64,000 nucleotides of DNA. Source: Whitmania pigra. Taxonomy: Eukaryota > Annelida > Clitellata > Hirudinida > Haemopidae. The notes beneath the pieces are model-generated. The model was not told the origin of the DNA. It saw nothing but the letters and a program-made list of their open reading frames with translations, and ran no database searches. The stretch lies in assembly GCA_021613335.1 (NCBI GenBank), contig JAJTWR010000299.1, forward strand, positions 3,693,501-3,757,500. Reading direction: 5' to 3'. Below are positions 1 through 11,500 of the stretch, piece by piece (positions within the stretch are counted from its first letter, which is position 1; every line of letters starts with the position of its first letter). Made by a program: the position numbers and the translations under genes.

Positions 1-610
1 AGCGGCAGTATATTGAAGAGATAATCTGCTACAATAACTTCCCATATCCTGTTAGCATCTCTGTGCTCCTGCACTCACTTACGAAGAACTAATTTGACAT
101 CTAAATGCTTTTAAAAAACTTGCCTCCCTCAATTAGATTACGCATAAAGAAAGTTCTTTGTGACAAAAATTAACGACATTTTCGCAATTGTAGGTAGAAT
201 CTTGGATGAGGAAACCCTCTGAACTCCACAGGAGTCCATGTCCAACCATGTGTTCTGTAGATAAATTTATTCCAAAGAAAGCATATGAAAGACAATGATA
301 AAAAAACTATTTCATGGTGAAATAATTGTACTTTATTCATTTTACATTTATCCATATCAGCATAATTTTCTTTGCATTGAGCCAAGATTGAGCCTATTAC
401 TAAAAGCCAAGATATAAGAAACATGAAAAAAAATAAAAAGAAATTTAAAGGACAGCTACTGTTACATCCTGCTATTTGGGTAACTTACTTTCACAATATG
501 TTTTGGGTATTAGCTAATATTAACTACTATTTAATATCAAATTGAATATTATCATTAACATTTAACATTAATTGATAATTGCACATTGGCATGTGAAACT
601 ATTAATCTCT
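1..610. other. No recognisable gene
   Basis: This stretch lies downstream of the PGLS stop codon. The minus strand has an open frame of about 84 codons from 424 that starts with a hydrophobic run, but it has no family I recognise and no supporting splice structure. I see only AT-rich, probably 3' flanking DNA. Confidence 0.4.
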
Positions 611-2425
611 TCATAACTCTTGAGATTGCTTCGACGAAGTTTCAATAAGGCTTCCTGCTGCTTTGTCGAGGAACCAATGCACCAAACCCATTTTCGGTTT
701 AACGAGGGATGCTGGAACCTCCTTAGAAGGACCTTTCATTATTTTCTGCACAATACGAAAGCAATGCTTAACAAAATGCCAATATTTTAAAATTAATTTC
801 TCTACAATCCCTTAAAAACTTTAACTTTCATAATTAAGACATGAAGCTCTTAATCTCGAGAGTCGCATGCATTCAAAACATTCAAATTATTAAATGAACC
901 TTCACAACTTCGGACTTGGACTGTCCACAAGCAACAAAGATAACATGTGCAGCACTATTTATGACAGGGAATGTTAATGTAATTCTTGAGGGAGGTGGCT
1001 TTGGAGAATCTGTTAAGAACCCAACCCATCGAGAGTTCTCCTAAAAAGTGATTTTAGAATTCTAATTAATAATAATAACAATAATTTATTCCGTTCACAA
1101 GGCAATTGCATCATCTGCCAATAAAACTATTATTATTAATATTATTGTTGTTATTATTATTAAGCAGCATTCCAGCATTTTTGATTCCTTAGATTGAAGA
1201 TGGGCAAAGCAGAACCTATGATCCAGTACAAAGGCTTAAGGAAACATTGGGAAAAATTCATTCTTTAGGATATAAATTTAATGAGATAAGTCCAGAGACC
1301 AAATTAAGAATTCCTTATGAGCCGAGTAAGAATCAAGAATGAAATGTAATGGTTTTATAGCTAATGAAAACAGAGCACTGCAATTTGCTATACATTGGCT
1401 CATTGGAGTTGGATGGAAAAAACTGCATTTATTCAGAAAATAAGGCATGTTGCAGCAGAAGCAAAACAGTGTAATTCCCTGAGGTCTCAAGTATAATATA
1501 ATATAATATAATAATAATATAATATATCAACAATAATAATCAAAGTCTTAGCATTTAAAACCCTAACTTACTTTATCAATATTTCAAATACTTCCATTTA
1601 ATGAAATTGAAATGTTGGATACCCAACATATCATTGCTCATGTTATTCTAGAGACTCTCAAAGATAACCGAACAAATGTTCCCAGTTTACATTGTTATTA
1701 ATAATGCAATTTAGCTTCACTACATGTCATAAACATAACAAATGAAGTCATCTAAGAAATAGAATTAACAAACCTCAAGCAATTTATGGTTTGGAAATAA
1801 GGAGCATGTGTGACCATCAGGCCCAAATCCCAGCAGAAGCACATCAATTTCTGGTAAATGATTTCCATTTCCAAACATGACTTTCATGTTCTTCTCATAT
1901 TCATTGGCAGCATCACCAACTCCAGATTAAATAAATAGTAACAAGTAAAGAAAACTCAAATAACTTTGCAAATAAATAGAAGTTGCATACCACTTGCATG
2001 GGAAACATTTATTTTGATTATTTTATCTTCACCTATGGTAACTTTGTCAAAAAAATGTCTTTTGAAATATCCATATGTACTCTCTGGATCATCATGTTGA
2101 ACAAATCTTTCATCACAAAATACTATATTCCACTTGCTCCAATCACTTGTGTGCTTCAACACATTTTCACAAAACAGCTTTGCTGCACTGCCACCTGACA
2201 TCGTGAGTTAACAGTTTTTTATTAATAAAAATATGCTAAAATTCACCAGATTCTAATAAAATATTTTAAGTTAGATTATGTCCAAAATAGCATCAAAGCA
2301 CCAGATAATCCCAGGAAAAAAGAATCCTTGTTTTTTATGGCATCGGCAGCAATAGCTAAAATCAAAGCAACCATATGATTTCCAACATCCTTCTCTGTTT
2401 CGTAGACATTTACTTCGCTGACCAT
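611..2425 (-). CDS. PGLS: 6-phosphogluconolactonase, five coding exons
   Basis: Cytosolic enzyme that hydrolyses 6-phospho-gluconolactone to 6-phosphogluconate, the second step of the oxidative pentose phosphate pathway. Coding exons on the minus strand are 2425-2302, 2194-1991, 1919-1774, 1040-900 and 745-611. All join in frame between GT donors and AG acceptors to give 249 codons plus TGA, close to animal PGLS length. Visible family signatures are LGLSGGS across the exon 1/2 junction, FCDERF followed by ESTYGYF in exon 2, and the diagnostic GPDGHTCSLFP in exon 3, followed by SPKPPP and a conserved beta strand in exon 4. The start at 2425 gives an N-terminus of usual length. A hAT element sits about 320 bp upstream of the start codon. 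There is no sign of damage. Confidence 0.95.
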
Positions 2426-2742
2426 CTTCTCAGCAGTAGAACACATCTATCGAATATCAGCACAACAATTGCTAATTATCACCCACCTACCTGCACTAGT
2501 TACTTATTAAATAAAACTTATTACGGTTGCAGTTGTTCGTTATATTTTTATTGCATAAAGATAATTATTTACTATTCAAATAACTTTTATTATTTAATAA
2601 CATATTAGAAATGTTTTGCGCAATTAATTATTATCACATAAATCATGGAGTTATAATCAAAATATAAGTAATGTCAACGTATGAAGATGTGACAGGCGCT
2701 TGGTCTTTTTGTCTACAAAAGCAAGGCAATAGCAATACTCAG

Positions 2743-4206
2743 CAGGGATGGGCAAATTATAGGCCTTCGTGTAATTTAGTTACCAATTACAAATTACATA
2801 TGCCAAATGTGGTAAATAATTAGTGGCGTACCAAGGGGGGGTGCGGCATTTTGAGGGGATACCTAAAAAATAAAAATAGAAAAAAACGACCATACGCTCT
2901 CCTCAATGTTTTGCTGTGTCCATTGATGAGTCAGATTTCAGAAAGTTCATGATCTTACAAACACGCTTTTCTCGCACCGTCAAATCCGCTTGATGATAAT
3001 TATGATTGGCGTAGTTGATAAAAACATAGAGAAAAAAGAGTTCTTCGTCGAGAGTAAGAGATTGAAGTAAAAGTAGTAGTTAAACTACCTTTGATCATCG
3101 ATCAGCCAGTCAAGGCTTACAGACTTGGCCTCTGTGGAGAGAGAACTTGCCGATGGACTGGATTTTGAAACTGTTACCCACAAAAATGCGGAAAAAGTGG
3201 TGAGTTTGTAAATTTTTAACCGATTTGATTGTAAAAATATTTCAGAGCTTTTCGAAAACTTGAAGGTTAACGGATTAGGGGGAGGCCAAACTTGGGGGAA
3301 ACCCAATTTGCACCGCCCCTGGATGCGGCGCTAAACAAATGGTTGAGCGCCCCTGATGCTTACGCTTATGGCGCTATACAAATAAACTTATTATTATTAT
3401 TATTATTTTAACGAAATATATATGACTGCCACATCAGATGTATCACATGTCTGCCATCCCCTGTGAAAGAGTTTAAGCTGTGCCCATCACAGTAAAGCGG
3501 GAGTCTGAAACACGTCGGAGCGCAAGATCAGAAGCTGTTAAAGCTATCCATGAAGGACTGGATGAACTATGGTAGGGCTGCCAGACAAATTATCGGTGGA
3601 CTCAACTATTCACCAGAAGTGATGCAGAACAGTTACTGGCTTATCTTCACTACATAGTTTGAATGCCATTCTTGGAAAAATTGATCGTTTACAGATGCGC
3701 TTACAATATCCTACTATGAATTTCAAGGAAAAGTTCTATCAGAAACCCCATTGGATCTTCTTGGTTTTATTGCTTTTTATGAAAATGACTTATTTCAAAA
3801 TCTTCTATTCACTGCAAATTTTATCAACAACAGTAGCAGCTTCAAATGTGTTGCTATATGGAGTGACCAGCAAACTCTACTGCTGTGTTTAAGTTATAAA
3901 CTGTAAGCGATAACACAGCATGCTACAACAGTAAAACACGCCGATTTTATCGAACAAAGACAAAGCTAATGTTCACAACCAAAGGTATTTAATTGTTACA
4001 ATTAGTTCGCAAGTGCAATTTCAAGATGCCAATTTGAATTTTTATTTTAATGTAATTTGAAATGATAATTGTAATTTGAAAATACAAAAGCAAATTACAT
4101 AAATTACAAATGACCCGATTACACCCCCTATAATCTCGTTACAAATTAGAATTGCAATTTAAATTACATAATTTCGTTACTCAAATTAAGTTACTGTCCA
4201 TCTCTG
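2743..4206 (+). mobile_element. hAT-superfamily element with 8-bp target duplication
   Basis: The ends are CAGGGATGGGCA on the left and, inverted, CAGAGATGGACA on the right. The element is flanked by a perfect 8-bp direct repeat ATACTCAG at 2735-2742 and 4207-4214, as expected of hAT. About 3480-3760 on the plus strand keeps scraps resembling DUF4371/ZMYM1-type hAT transposase, such as SDAEQLL and PTMNFKE, broken by stops. The second motif also occurs in the 58.9-kb hAT copy. The interior includes what looks like a nested short repeat and a GCGCTATACAAATA tail followed by ATT repeats near 3370-3402. It is non-functional. Confidence 0.8.
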
Positions 4207-5067
4207 ATACTCAGCAATACTTCGACTCTTCGTAAAAAAACAAGAAGCGGCGCCCAATTTTTCATTACAAGGGTTCATCTTTTCCTTCCGTGTAACATGG
4301 ATTTTTATATAATGTGTGTATTTTTTTTCACACTGGCTGTTATTGAATGAATTGAATAAGGGCCCCCAAAAATTCTTTTTAAACAATCCTAATAAAACAA
4401 ACTTAGGTAGTTAAGGAAACCGTTGTAATTCTACGGCTCCCCGACTTTAGACGCAAAAAAGTCGTCTCTTCAGGTTTTACGAGGGTTTTCCCCCTTCACC
4501 CATCCCATAGGAAAAGCTGAAACTCTCTCGAGCACATCGAAGTTTATCATTTACTAATTGCTGGTTTTAGAAATAAGAAAATAATAATTACGATATTATT
4601 GCTGTGTTTAATGCTGCTAGCTTTGAGTTTTAGTTTTCAAGATTGGTTTAGATAATTTGCAACTAGAGCTAAAATATGGTTTTTGTCGTTTCAGTGATTT
4701 TAAAGGAGCAAGAGCAAGTAAATTAAAACCGTTAAATTAAAACGTCGCTTCTTGAATGATGTGTGAAGATTGAACCCGAAGATTGCATTTGTGCTCGTAC
4801 AACTTGACTTAAAAAAACATTAATTTAATGTCATCAAGGATTAGTAATTAATTACACGTTGCCTTTAAAAGTTCGGAACATCGGCCATGTTCGGGAGCAT
4901 ACCAGCGGTCAACCCAATCGGCCACCGAACAGGTTTCCGCAACTTTTAAGAACGCACAAATTGTTACCTTGAGCTCTATTTAGTTTATTTAGTCAACTGC
5001 TGAGTCAAAAGACGAAAGCCGCACGAATTGTAAGCTCTTTATCAATTGATTTTCATTTAGATCTACA
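4207..5067. other. Intergenic / putative upstream region of the GFGD gene
   Basis: No coding region is seen. Just before the precursor start, TTTCATTTAG followed by ATCTACA and ATG looks like a 3' splice site. The 5' UTR may therefore be spliced, cis or trans, and the promoter may lie further upstream. Confidence 0.35.
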
Positions 5068-5430
5068 ATGGATACGCCCCATACATACATCCTTCTCAGC
5101 TGGTGTTTGCTTCTTCATTCACTCCCATCATCCCAAGGGTGGACTCAAGCAAGAGAGTACGATTCATTCTTCAAGCACCAGCCTCAACCAACCTCCAGTC
5201 TCGAGGCAAGTTTACCGTTAGAAGAAACCTACGAAGAACCATTTCACCATTCTGAGTTCATGAAGGAAGCACCTCCCCTGGATTATCTGTTGCAAGGAAA
5301 AAGAGGATTCGGTGATAAAAGAGGATTCGGTGATAAAAGAGGATTCGGGGATAAAAGAGGGTTCGGTGATAAAAGAGGGTTCGGTGATAAAAGGGGATTT
5401 GGTGATAAAAGAGGATTTGGTGATAAATAA
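5068..5430 (+). CDS. Secreted multicopy GFGD peptide precursor
   Basis: A 120-residue single-exon coding frame. Residues 1 to about 24 form a hydrophobic signal peptide (LLSWCLLL core). Residues 25-77 are an acidic, Glu-rich spacer without cysteines. From residue 78 the chain is KR followed by seven GFGD units, each followed by KR except the last, which ends in K and stop. Prohormone convertase cleavage at KR and carboxypeptidase trimming would release seven GFGD tetrapeptides. There is no Gly before most KR sites, so amidation is not expected for GFGD; the GKR at 77-79 could amidate the spacer peptide. The seven 18-bp units differ at third codon positions yet encode identical peptides, which supports real coding and selection. 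It is convergent with the GDF8/11-like gene, with only 140 bp between stop codons. I know no named family with this peptide; a structural repeat protein is the alternative. Confidence 0.85.
   Translation: MDTPHTYILLSWCLLLHSLPSSQGWTQAREYDSFFKHQPQPTSSLEASLPLEETYEEPFHHSEFMKEAPPLDYLLQGKRGFGDKRGFGDKRGFGDKRGFGDKRGFGDKRGFGDKRGFGDK
5299..5424 (+). repeat. Seven tandem 18-bp KR-GFGD coding units
   Basis: Seven consecutive 18-bp units encode KRGFGD. Variation is confined to synonymous positions: GGA or GGG, TTC or TTT, GGT or GGG, and AGA or AGG. Neighbouring units share variants, as expected from local duplication. Confidence 0.95.
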
Positions 5431-5570
5431 TTTTTAAACTTTGAACTTGTTATTTATGGAGTATATTTTGTGCAAATTTGAGACTTATAAAAAAAGTTTC
5501 GTCTGAAAAGCAAGTCTTTCATTATTCCTATATTTTTAAAATTCGGAATAGGAGAAGCGAAATGCAGAGT

Positions 5571-8500
5571 TTAGAAGCAGCTGCAGTTGTTGACGGTCAT
5601 TCCAGGTATGCGTCCATAGACGATGTTCATCCTCTCATCGTAATAAAGCATGGATATGGATGAGGTGGATTTGGGGGCACAACACATTCCTTTGTATTTA
5701 TCCTGAGTCACATGGGTATGCAGGCTTGGATCCCTCACAGGCAAAGGGCAATCACCTGATAATGAATATGTAAACTCGTTAAATACAAATTTTGAATAAT
5801 TAAATCTAAAATCGAATGACTGAACCTGAACAGTAATATGCGGAGTATGTTTTTGGAATGATGATCCAATCCCAGCCAAATTCTTGGAAATTAACTTCCA
5901 GAGGATACCTGCAACAGTCAAGCTCGGAGCTATATTCCTCGCAGTTCTTCCCGTAGTCCACGTTTCTTTTTCTACGTCTGCTGTTGGCTTCCACAATGTC
6001 CATATGCAAGTAGGATTTCTTGAACGAAAAAATACAATGCAAAGCAAATTTGTGAAAAACTGTTTTGAAACAAAGCCCTGAAAGACGTACATTGCTTGCT
6101 TCTTCATCATTTAATGGTCGAGTAAGAGCCAGTGACTGTCCCGAATTGTCGATACACAAAATTTCGAGACCTCGGTTGGACGCATTGTTTCGAATCCAAT
6201 CCTGGACGACAGACGTTATGTTGAAAAACATCCACTGACCGGTTTGTTGGTAGGTGATTTTGTTGCGAAATAGTAATTGCCCCGAGTTCTGTGTGTAGCC
6301 TTTGTAAACCAACACGTAGCTCTGCCAGTCTGGGTTAGGATCGCTGAGTTTGCGAATGTAGATGTAAAAGATAGCGTTCACAACTTGGTTTGGATACCGA
6401 AGCTCGTTTGAATTAAGGTCAAAATAAACTGTCGTACTTTCCGGATCAAAGGGTGAACCTGAAGAAATAAGAAATTGTCATTAATCCACAGTTCCTAAAA
6501 GGAATCAAAACATTGCGTAATCCGTGAAAAATAAGCAAAATAGTTCAACAGTTTGGAGCTCATGTAGCACCACAGCTTCTCTAAAATCTTAAATTATTAA
6601 ATTTTTGAAAATGAAATGCAGTATAAAAGTAATTGAACTATTACTGTCCATTATTTGCATAAATTTATAGAGGTAATATGTTCTTAACCTCATATATACA
6701 GTCAGGACAGAAACCATAAGGACACCCCATTATTTCGTAATAACTCGATAAAGAAAAATTTGATTGTAGGGAAATTTTAATATGTTATGTATTTATATAT
6801 TTGTGATTATCTCTTAAATTTTCATCAAAATATGTTCATGCATTAATTTTAAAATTCCAAAAACGTGATTTCGGGGCGTCCAATAACCATAAAAGACACT
6901 TGCAAAAATCATCGAAAAATGACTAAAAACTTTGTGAAAAAAACAGGAAAAAAGTTTATTAATATGAAATAATGTTTCCTTTATTTTCAATAACTTTAAA
7001 ACATCTCTTGTTCATTGATTTTATAAGAGTTTTTAAGAAATTTCTGTCCAGTTCTTTCCAGGCACTCCTAATGGTGTTTTCCAGGTCAGATTTTGAATGA
7101 AACTGCCTTCCATCGTTGTAAACAAGTCTTGACAACATTCCCCAAACATTTTCTATAGGATTTAAGTCCGGGGAACAAGCTGGCCAACTCATAACTTTCA
7201 AATTTCTCCTCTGGAAAAATGTCTTTGTCAACTTGGAAGTGTGGATCGGGGCATTATCTTGCTGGAAAATAAAATTTCCTCCATAATAATTTTCCCCAAA
7301 AGGCAACAGATAATCTTCTAAAACTTTGATGTAATCCACAGAAGACTGTCCCCCATCTAGAAAGGCTAATTCAGTCAATCCTTCACTGGAAATTCCTCCC
7401 CAAATCATCACCGATCCTGCTCCATGATTTCGGCTAAAAAATGTTTCTTTTTCTAATCTGAGGTCATGCCAATAGAACTGATGACCATCAGGTCCATCTA
7501 GGTTAAATTTCTTCTCATCTGAAAAAAATAATATTGCCCCAACTATCTCTGTTAGAAAGCATGGTTTTGGCCCATTCCACTCTTGCCAACTTGTGATGGT
7601 TTTTAAGAGCTGGAATCTTTAATCTTTTTTCATATAATAAAATACCACTAGATCTCAAATAATTTAACACTGTACTTTTACAAATTCTTGAATCAAGTTC
7701 ATTTCTAATTTGATTTGCTGAAAATTTACCTGAAGAAGCCTTTCTTACCAGGAGTCTCTGCTGACAAATCGGCAGTTTTTTAGGTCTTCCATGATCATTT
7801 TTTGCCCCATATTCCTCAGGAGCTTTTACGTAGTTTCAGATGACTGTCTTGGATCGCTTGATCTTTTTGGCAATTTCCCTGATCGAATAATTTGCTTGTC
7901 TGAAGGCCTCAATCTGCTCCTTCTCCTTGTCAGACAACGTTTTTCCTCTAGCCATTTATAAAATAGTAATTTTATAAACTTCACATCAATTTTTAACTTT
8001 TTTTGGGTTTATATATTGATAATATTTGCATAATGTGCATTTTGGTTGCATAACTATGACAAATTTCAAGTTTTATTGGGAATAAATAAGGATGTCCTTT
8101 ATCGTTTTTAAACGGCCATAAAATGCTATTTTGCATATTTTACAAGATCAGCTTGTTAAATTTTTTTGAAATTTTGCAGGATGTTTTGTCTACCATAAAG
8201 AGATATTATATAAAAATTGAGTAATATTGAACTTATATTTAACGAGTTATCACCAAAATATGGGGTGTCCTTAAGGTTTCTGTCCGCACTGTACTTATAT
8301 CTAATCATTTTTCCATCAAATGTCTCTGTACTTAAAATGTTGTTCACAGGGACGTACCAAAAGCAAAATAGTGGGAGGGCATAAAGGACAGTTTTCCCAA
8401 CTCAAAAAAATGTTACTTAATATTTTGTCGATATTTATTGTTGCTAACAGGAACTATTATGAGCAACTCAAAACATTGATAAAATTTAATAGCGCAAAAG

Positions 8501-11500
8501 TAACGGTACATTAAATTAAGCAACGTCTTCCGAATAAATAACATAAAATATGCCGTCAAGTGGACCGCGAAGGCTGAGAAGAAAAGTGAATTTCAGTCAA
8601 TTTTCGTAAGGTTATGGAGGAGGAAGCACAGAGATGTAAATCTCTAAATTTAAAAATTTTTCTTGCTGGACTAACAGCCGAGTTACTGACTAGTTCCATG
8701 GCGCGCCAGCCATGCCGCACCAATCATCTTAGAGTGCATCGTGATACACCTCGACTCAATGGAACTCCACATCCTCCGTCATTCTTGATGTTTTGCAAAC
8801 TACGAACAGCCTGATATCTCAAAGCTTGTTTCAGACATGCAACCTCAGCCGTCACGTAATGTCATTAACTTAAAGCTGTCAAGATTTACTATGAACATCA
8901 GCCCATCTAGTTTACAACTTTGTTTTTATTCTTCTGTACATGTGTCTTATTGTTTGCGGTGTCTTGATGTTGATGAGGTTTGAAATTTAGAATCTATTTT
9001 ACATGCGTCTCATTCGCTCGGCCCCCGGGAGGTTCTCCGAATTCTGTTTCTGGCCCTCGGCCAAAAAAAGGTTGTGCGCTACTGATTTACACACTGCAAC
9101 ACGTTCGACTTCAAATAGTTTATTAGTGGATCCAGAACTTCATTGCACTCCCTCCCAAAGAATGAGATTCGGCTTTGTCGCAACGGTGCCACTCTATGTC
9201 TGTGACGACGCTTATAGTCTTCCGTATTTATGGGTAATTTGAATAAAAATGTTTTCCGATCTGGATTAATTGAGTCATCTCAGTTTCAATGTTGAGGAAT
9301 TCCATGGTAGCTAAGCTGGCTTTTATGTTTTCTACTGCATCAATAACACTCAGATCAATTGCTTCCAAAGATTCAGTTAACACTTTTACTTTGTCCAGTA
9401 CATTCTTCATAAACATACAGACAGAATAATGTGTCAAAACTCATAACATACGTTTGTATAAGCCCATAGCATTAGGTTTAGTTGTTGGGTCAGGTCGCTT
9501 TTGATGCGAAATTTCATAAAGTACTTCTGCAATAGCTTCTAAGGAAATGTTCACAGACGCTATTTCAAAGATTCGATCTTACGGTCCATCTAGAATTTAA
9601 TTTAATAACGAGAAAGATGGCCGTCTGCGAACATTATTTTATTTTAAATATTTGTTGTAATTTGAAATCCTAAACCTTATAGGAAATATTATAATAATAT
9701 GCATTTGAAATATGAATCCTAATTTTTCCAACTTATTTCAGTTTATTCCAAATGGGAGGGCAAGCTGCTCCCCCCCTTGCCCCCTAAAGGGGGCGTCCCT
9801 GACTGCTCATAATTTCTATATGTTAGAAAAATGAACCTCAAATGTTTAACGATTCCGAACTAAAGAATTAATAATAGTCTAAAATCTTCCATTTACGATT
9901 CACTTGAAAGTTCAGTTGAACCACATCCAAGTTTTTATTATTGTAACCAGTTTCTTCTACTATTGTAGTCTCCCTCTGCTATTATCAACACTAATCCAGC
10001 ATGTTTTCAATCTGCCTTGAAAACTTACCCCTTCATGGAAACCTACCTTCAATATTGAAGTGGTCTTGAAGTTCTGTGCATCTGTGACGAATTAGGTCAT
10101 ATTTACTAGATGACATTTATCATAAATTAGAAGTTCCTATTTATTCAAATCACTTGAGATTTCACATGTTTTGCAGGCTGGATACGTCGGATTAAATTAC
10201 AAAAACTGGAATGGGCCAGAATGCGACTGAGGAGGCGGTGAAAGAAGTCGAACTCTGCGTAAGGAAACATTGGTGTCTCGAACGACATAGCATAACATGT
10301 TATATATAGTACTTTAAGGAGACTAATCTCTGTGTGATAAATCATTCCTTCTTTTTTTTTTAATAAATATCTAAATTTTGAATATAGAAATTTTTGGAAA
10401 ATATTTCCATTGAATCTGAATGTATTGTTTCCTCATCAAACTTATTTCAAGAGATTAATTACTCTGCTGAAATTTTTGGGAGTACCCGTTACCTTGTTCT
10501 ACTAAATTAAGCGCGCTATTAACTTTAAATGTAAACATTGCAATGACGGCACAGGGAATTTAACCTCCCTTCTCAATGAATATGACTTGTCTCCTTTTCT
10601 CGTCTATTACTTATTGAACCTCTCGTTTTTTCTCAATGTTTTGCTGTTTGATACTGGACAGGTAAGAGGCTTCGGTCTTCTACCCACTTAATAAAAAAAT
10701 CCTTTCTGAAGGAAGTAGGCTCAGATGTGGTTTACTTCTGCCAAGTTCGCTGGCTTAGCAAGTCATCGACATTATTTATATTCTGGAATCTATGTGATGA
10801 AATAAAAACATTTATGACAAACAAAGGAAAGGGTGTATGTTTTCTGGATGATGACCAGAACGATGATGACGATGGGTGAACGACTTGGCGTTTCTAGTCG
10901 ACATAACAAAATTCAAGGCCGAGTTGAACGTCAGAATTCAAGGAAAGGACCAGCTGGTTCACAGGTTGTATGAACATGTTGTGGCGTTCATTCAGAAGTT
11001 TAAGCTAATTCAATCACAGCTAGTTCTGAAGAAGGTTGTACATTGCCCAGTCCTTTTTCCAGGAATTTCCAGTCAAGTCGGCGCGGTGTCCCTATTCCAC
11101 CAATGAGAGAGCTTCCAACACGAGTCTCCTGGCAAGTCAAAGTTTTATTAACGTCCGTTGCATATCTAGGTGATTAGGACGGTGCTTCCGCAGCGGGGTT
11201 CAAATCCGAGCTGCCATAGTCAGAGGCGCAGACTTAAGCATTAGGCCATGCGGGGCGCACCTCCTGGCAAGTCGGCGAGAATAAAGTCTAACTAACTTAG
11301 ACCGGCTTCGGTGGTGTCCTACCTCATAGACACTTCTGAAGTAATGGATGCCCTAGGTAAATGTGGGAACTCTTCCCAGACCTCGATGGAATTCATTACG
11401 AAATGATAAAGAAACTTCCCCCGCCATACTTCCTGTTGGAAGAAAGCGACGGTAATTCCTATCCTGAAGAAGGGCAAACCTCCGTCCTCATATAAGCCTA

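Noticed and set aside
1..424. Signal-peptide-like frame on the minus strand starting at 424
   Set aside because: The hydrophobic start is followed by sequence without conserved features. It lies in the 3' flank of PGLS and no splice partners make a convincing protein.
1080..1550. Possible CRISPR-like or satellite array in PGLS introns
   Set aside because: Only short AAT/ATT and ATAAT microsatellite runs; there is no spacer-repeat structure, and this is animal DNA.
5571..5663. Short plus-strand frame continuing past the GFGD gene
   Set aside because: It overlaps the last exon of the GDF8/11-like gene on the other strand, whose conserved cysteines show that the minus strand is coding.
11165..11215. 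tRNA gene candidate at the GGTTCAAATCC motif
   Set aside because: No complete cloverleaf. The A-box-like motif is on the other strand, and the segment is a dispersed repeat with a target duplication.
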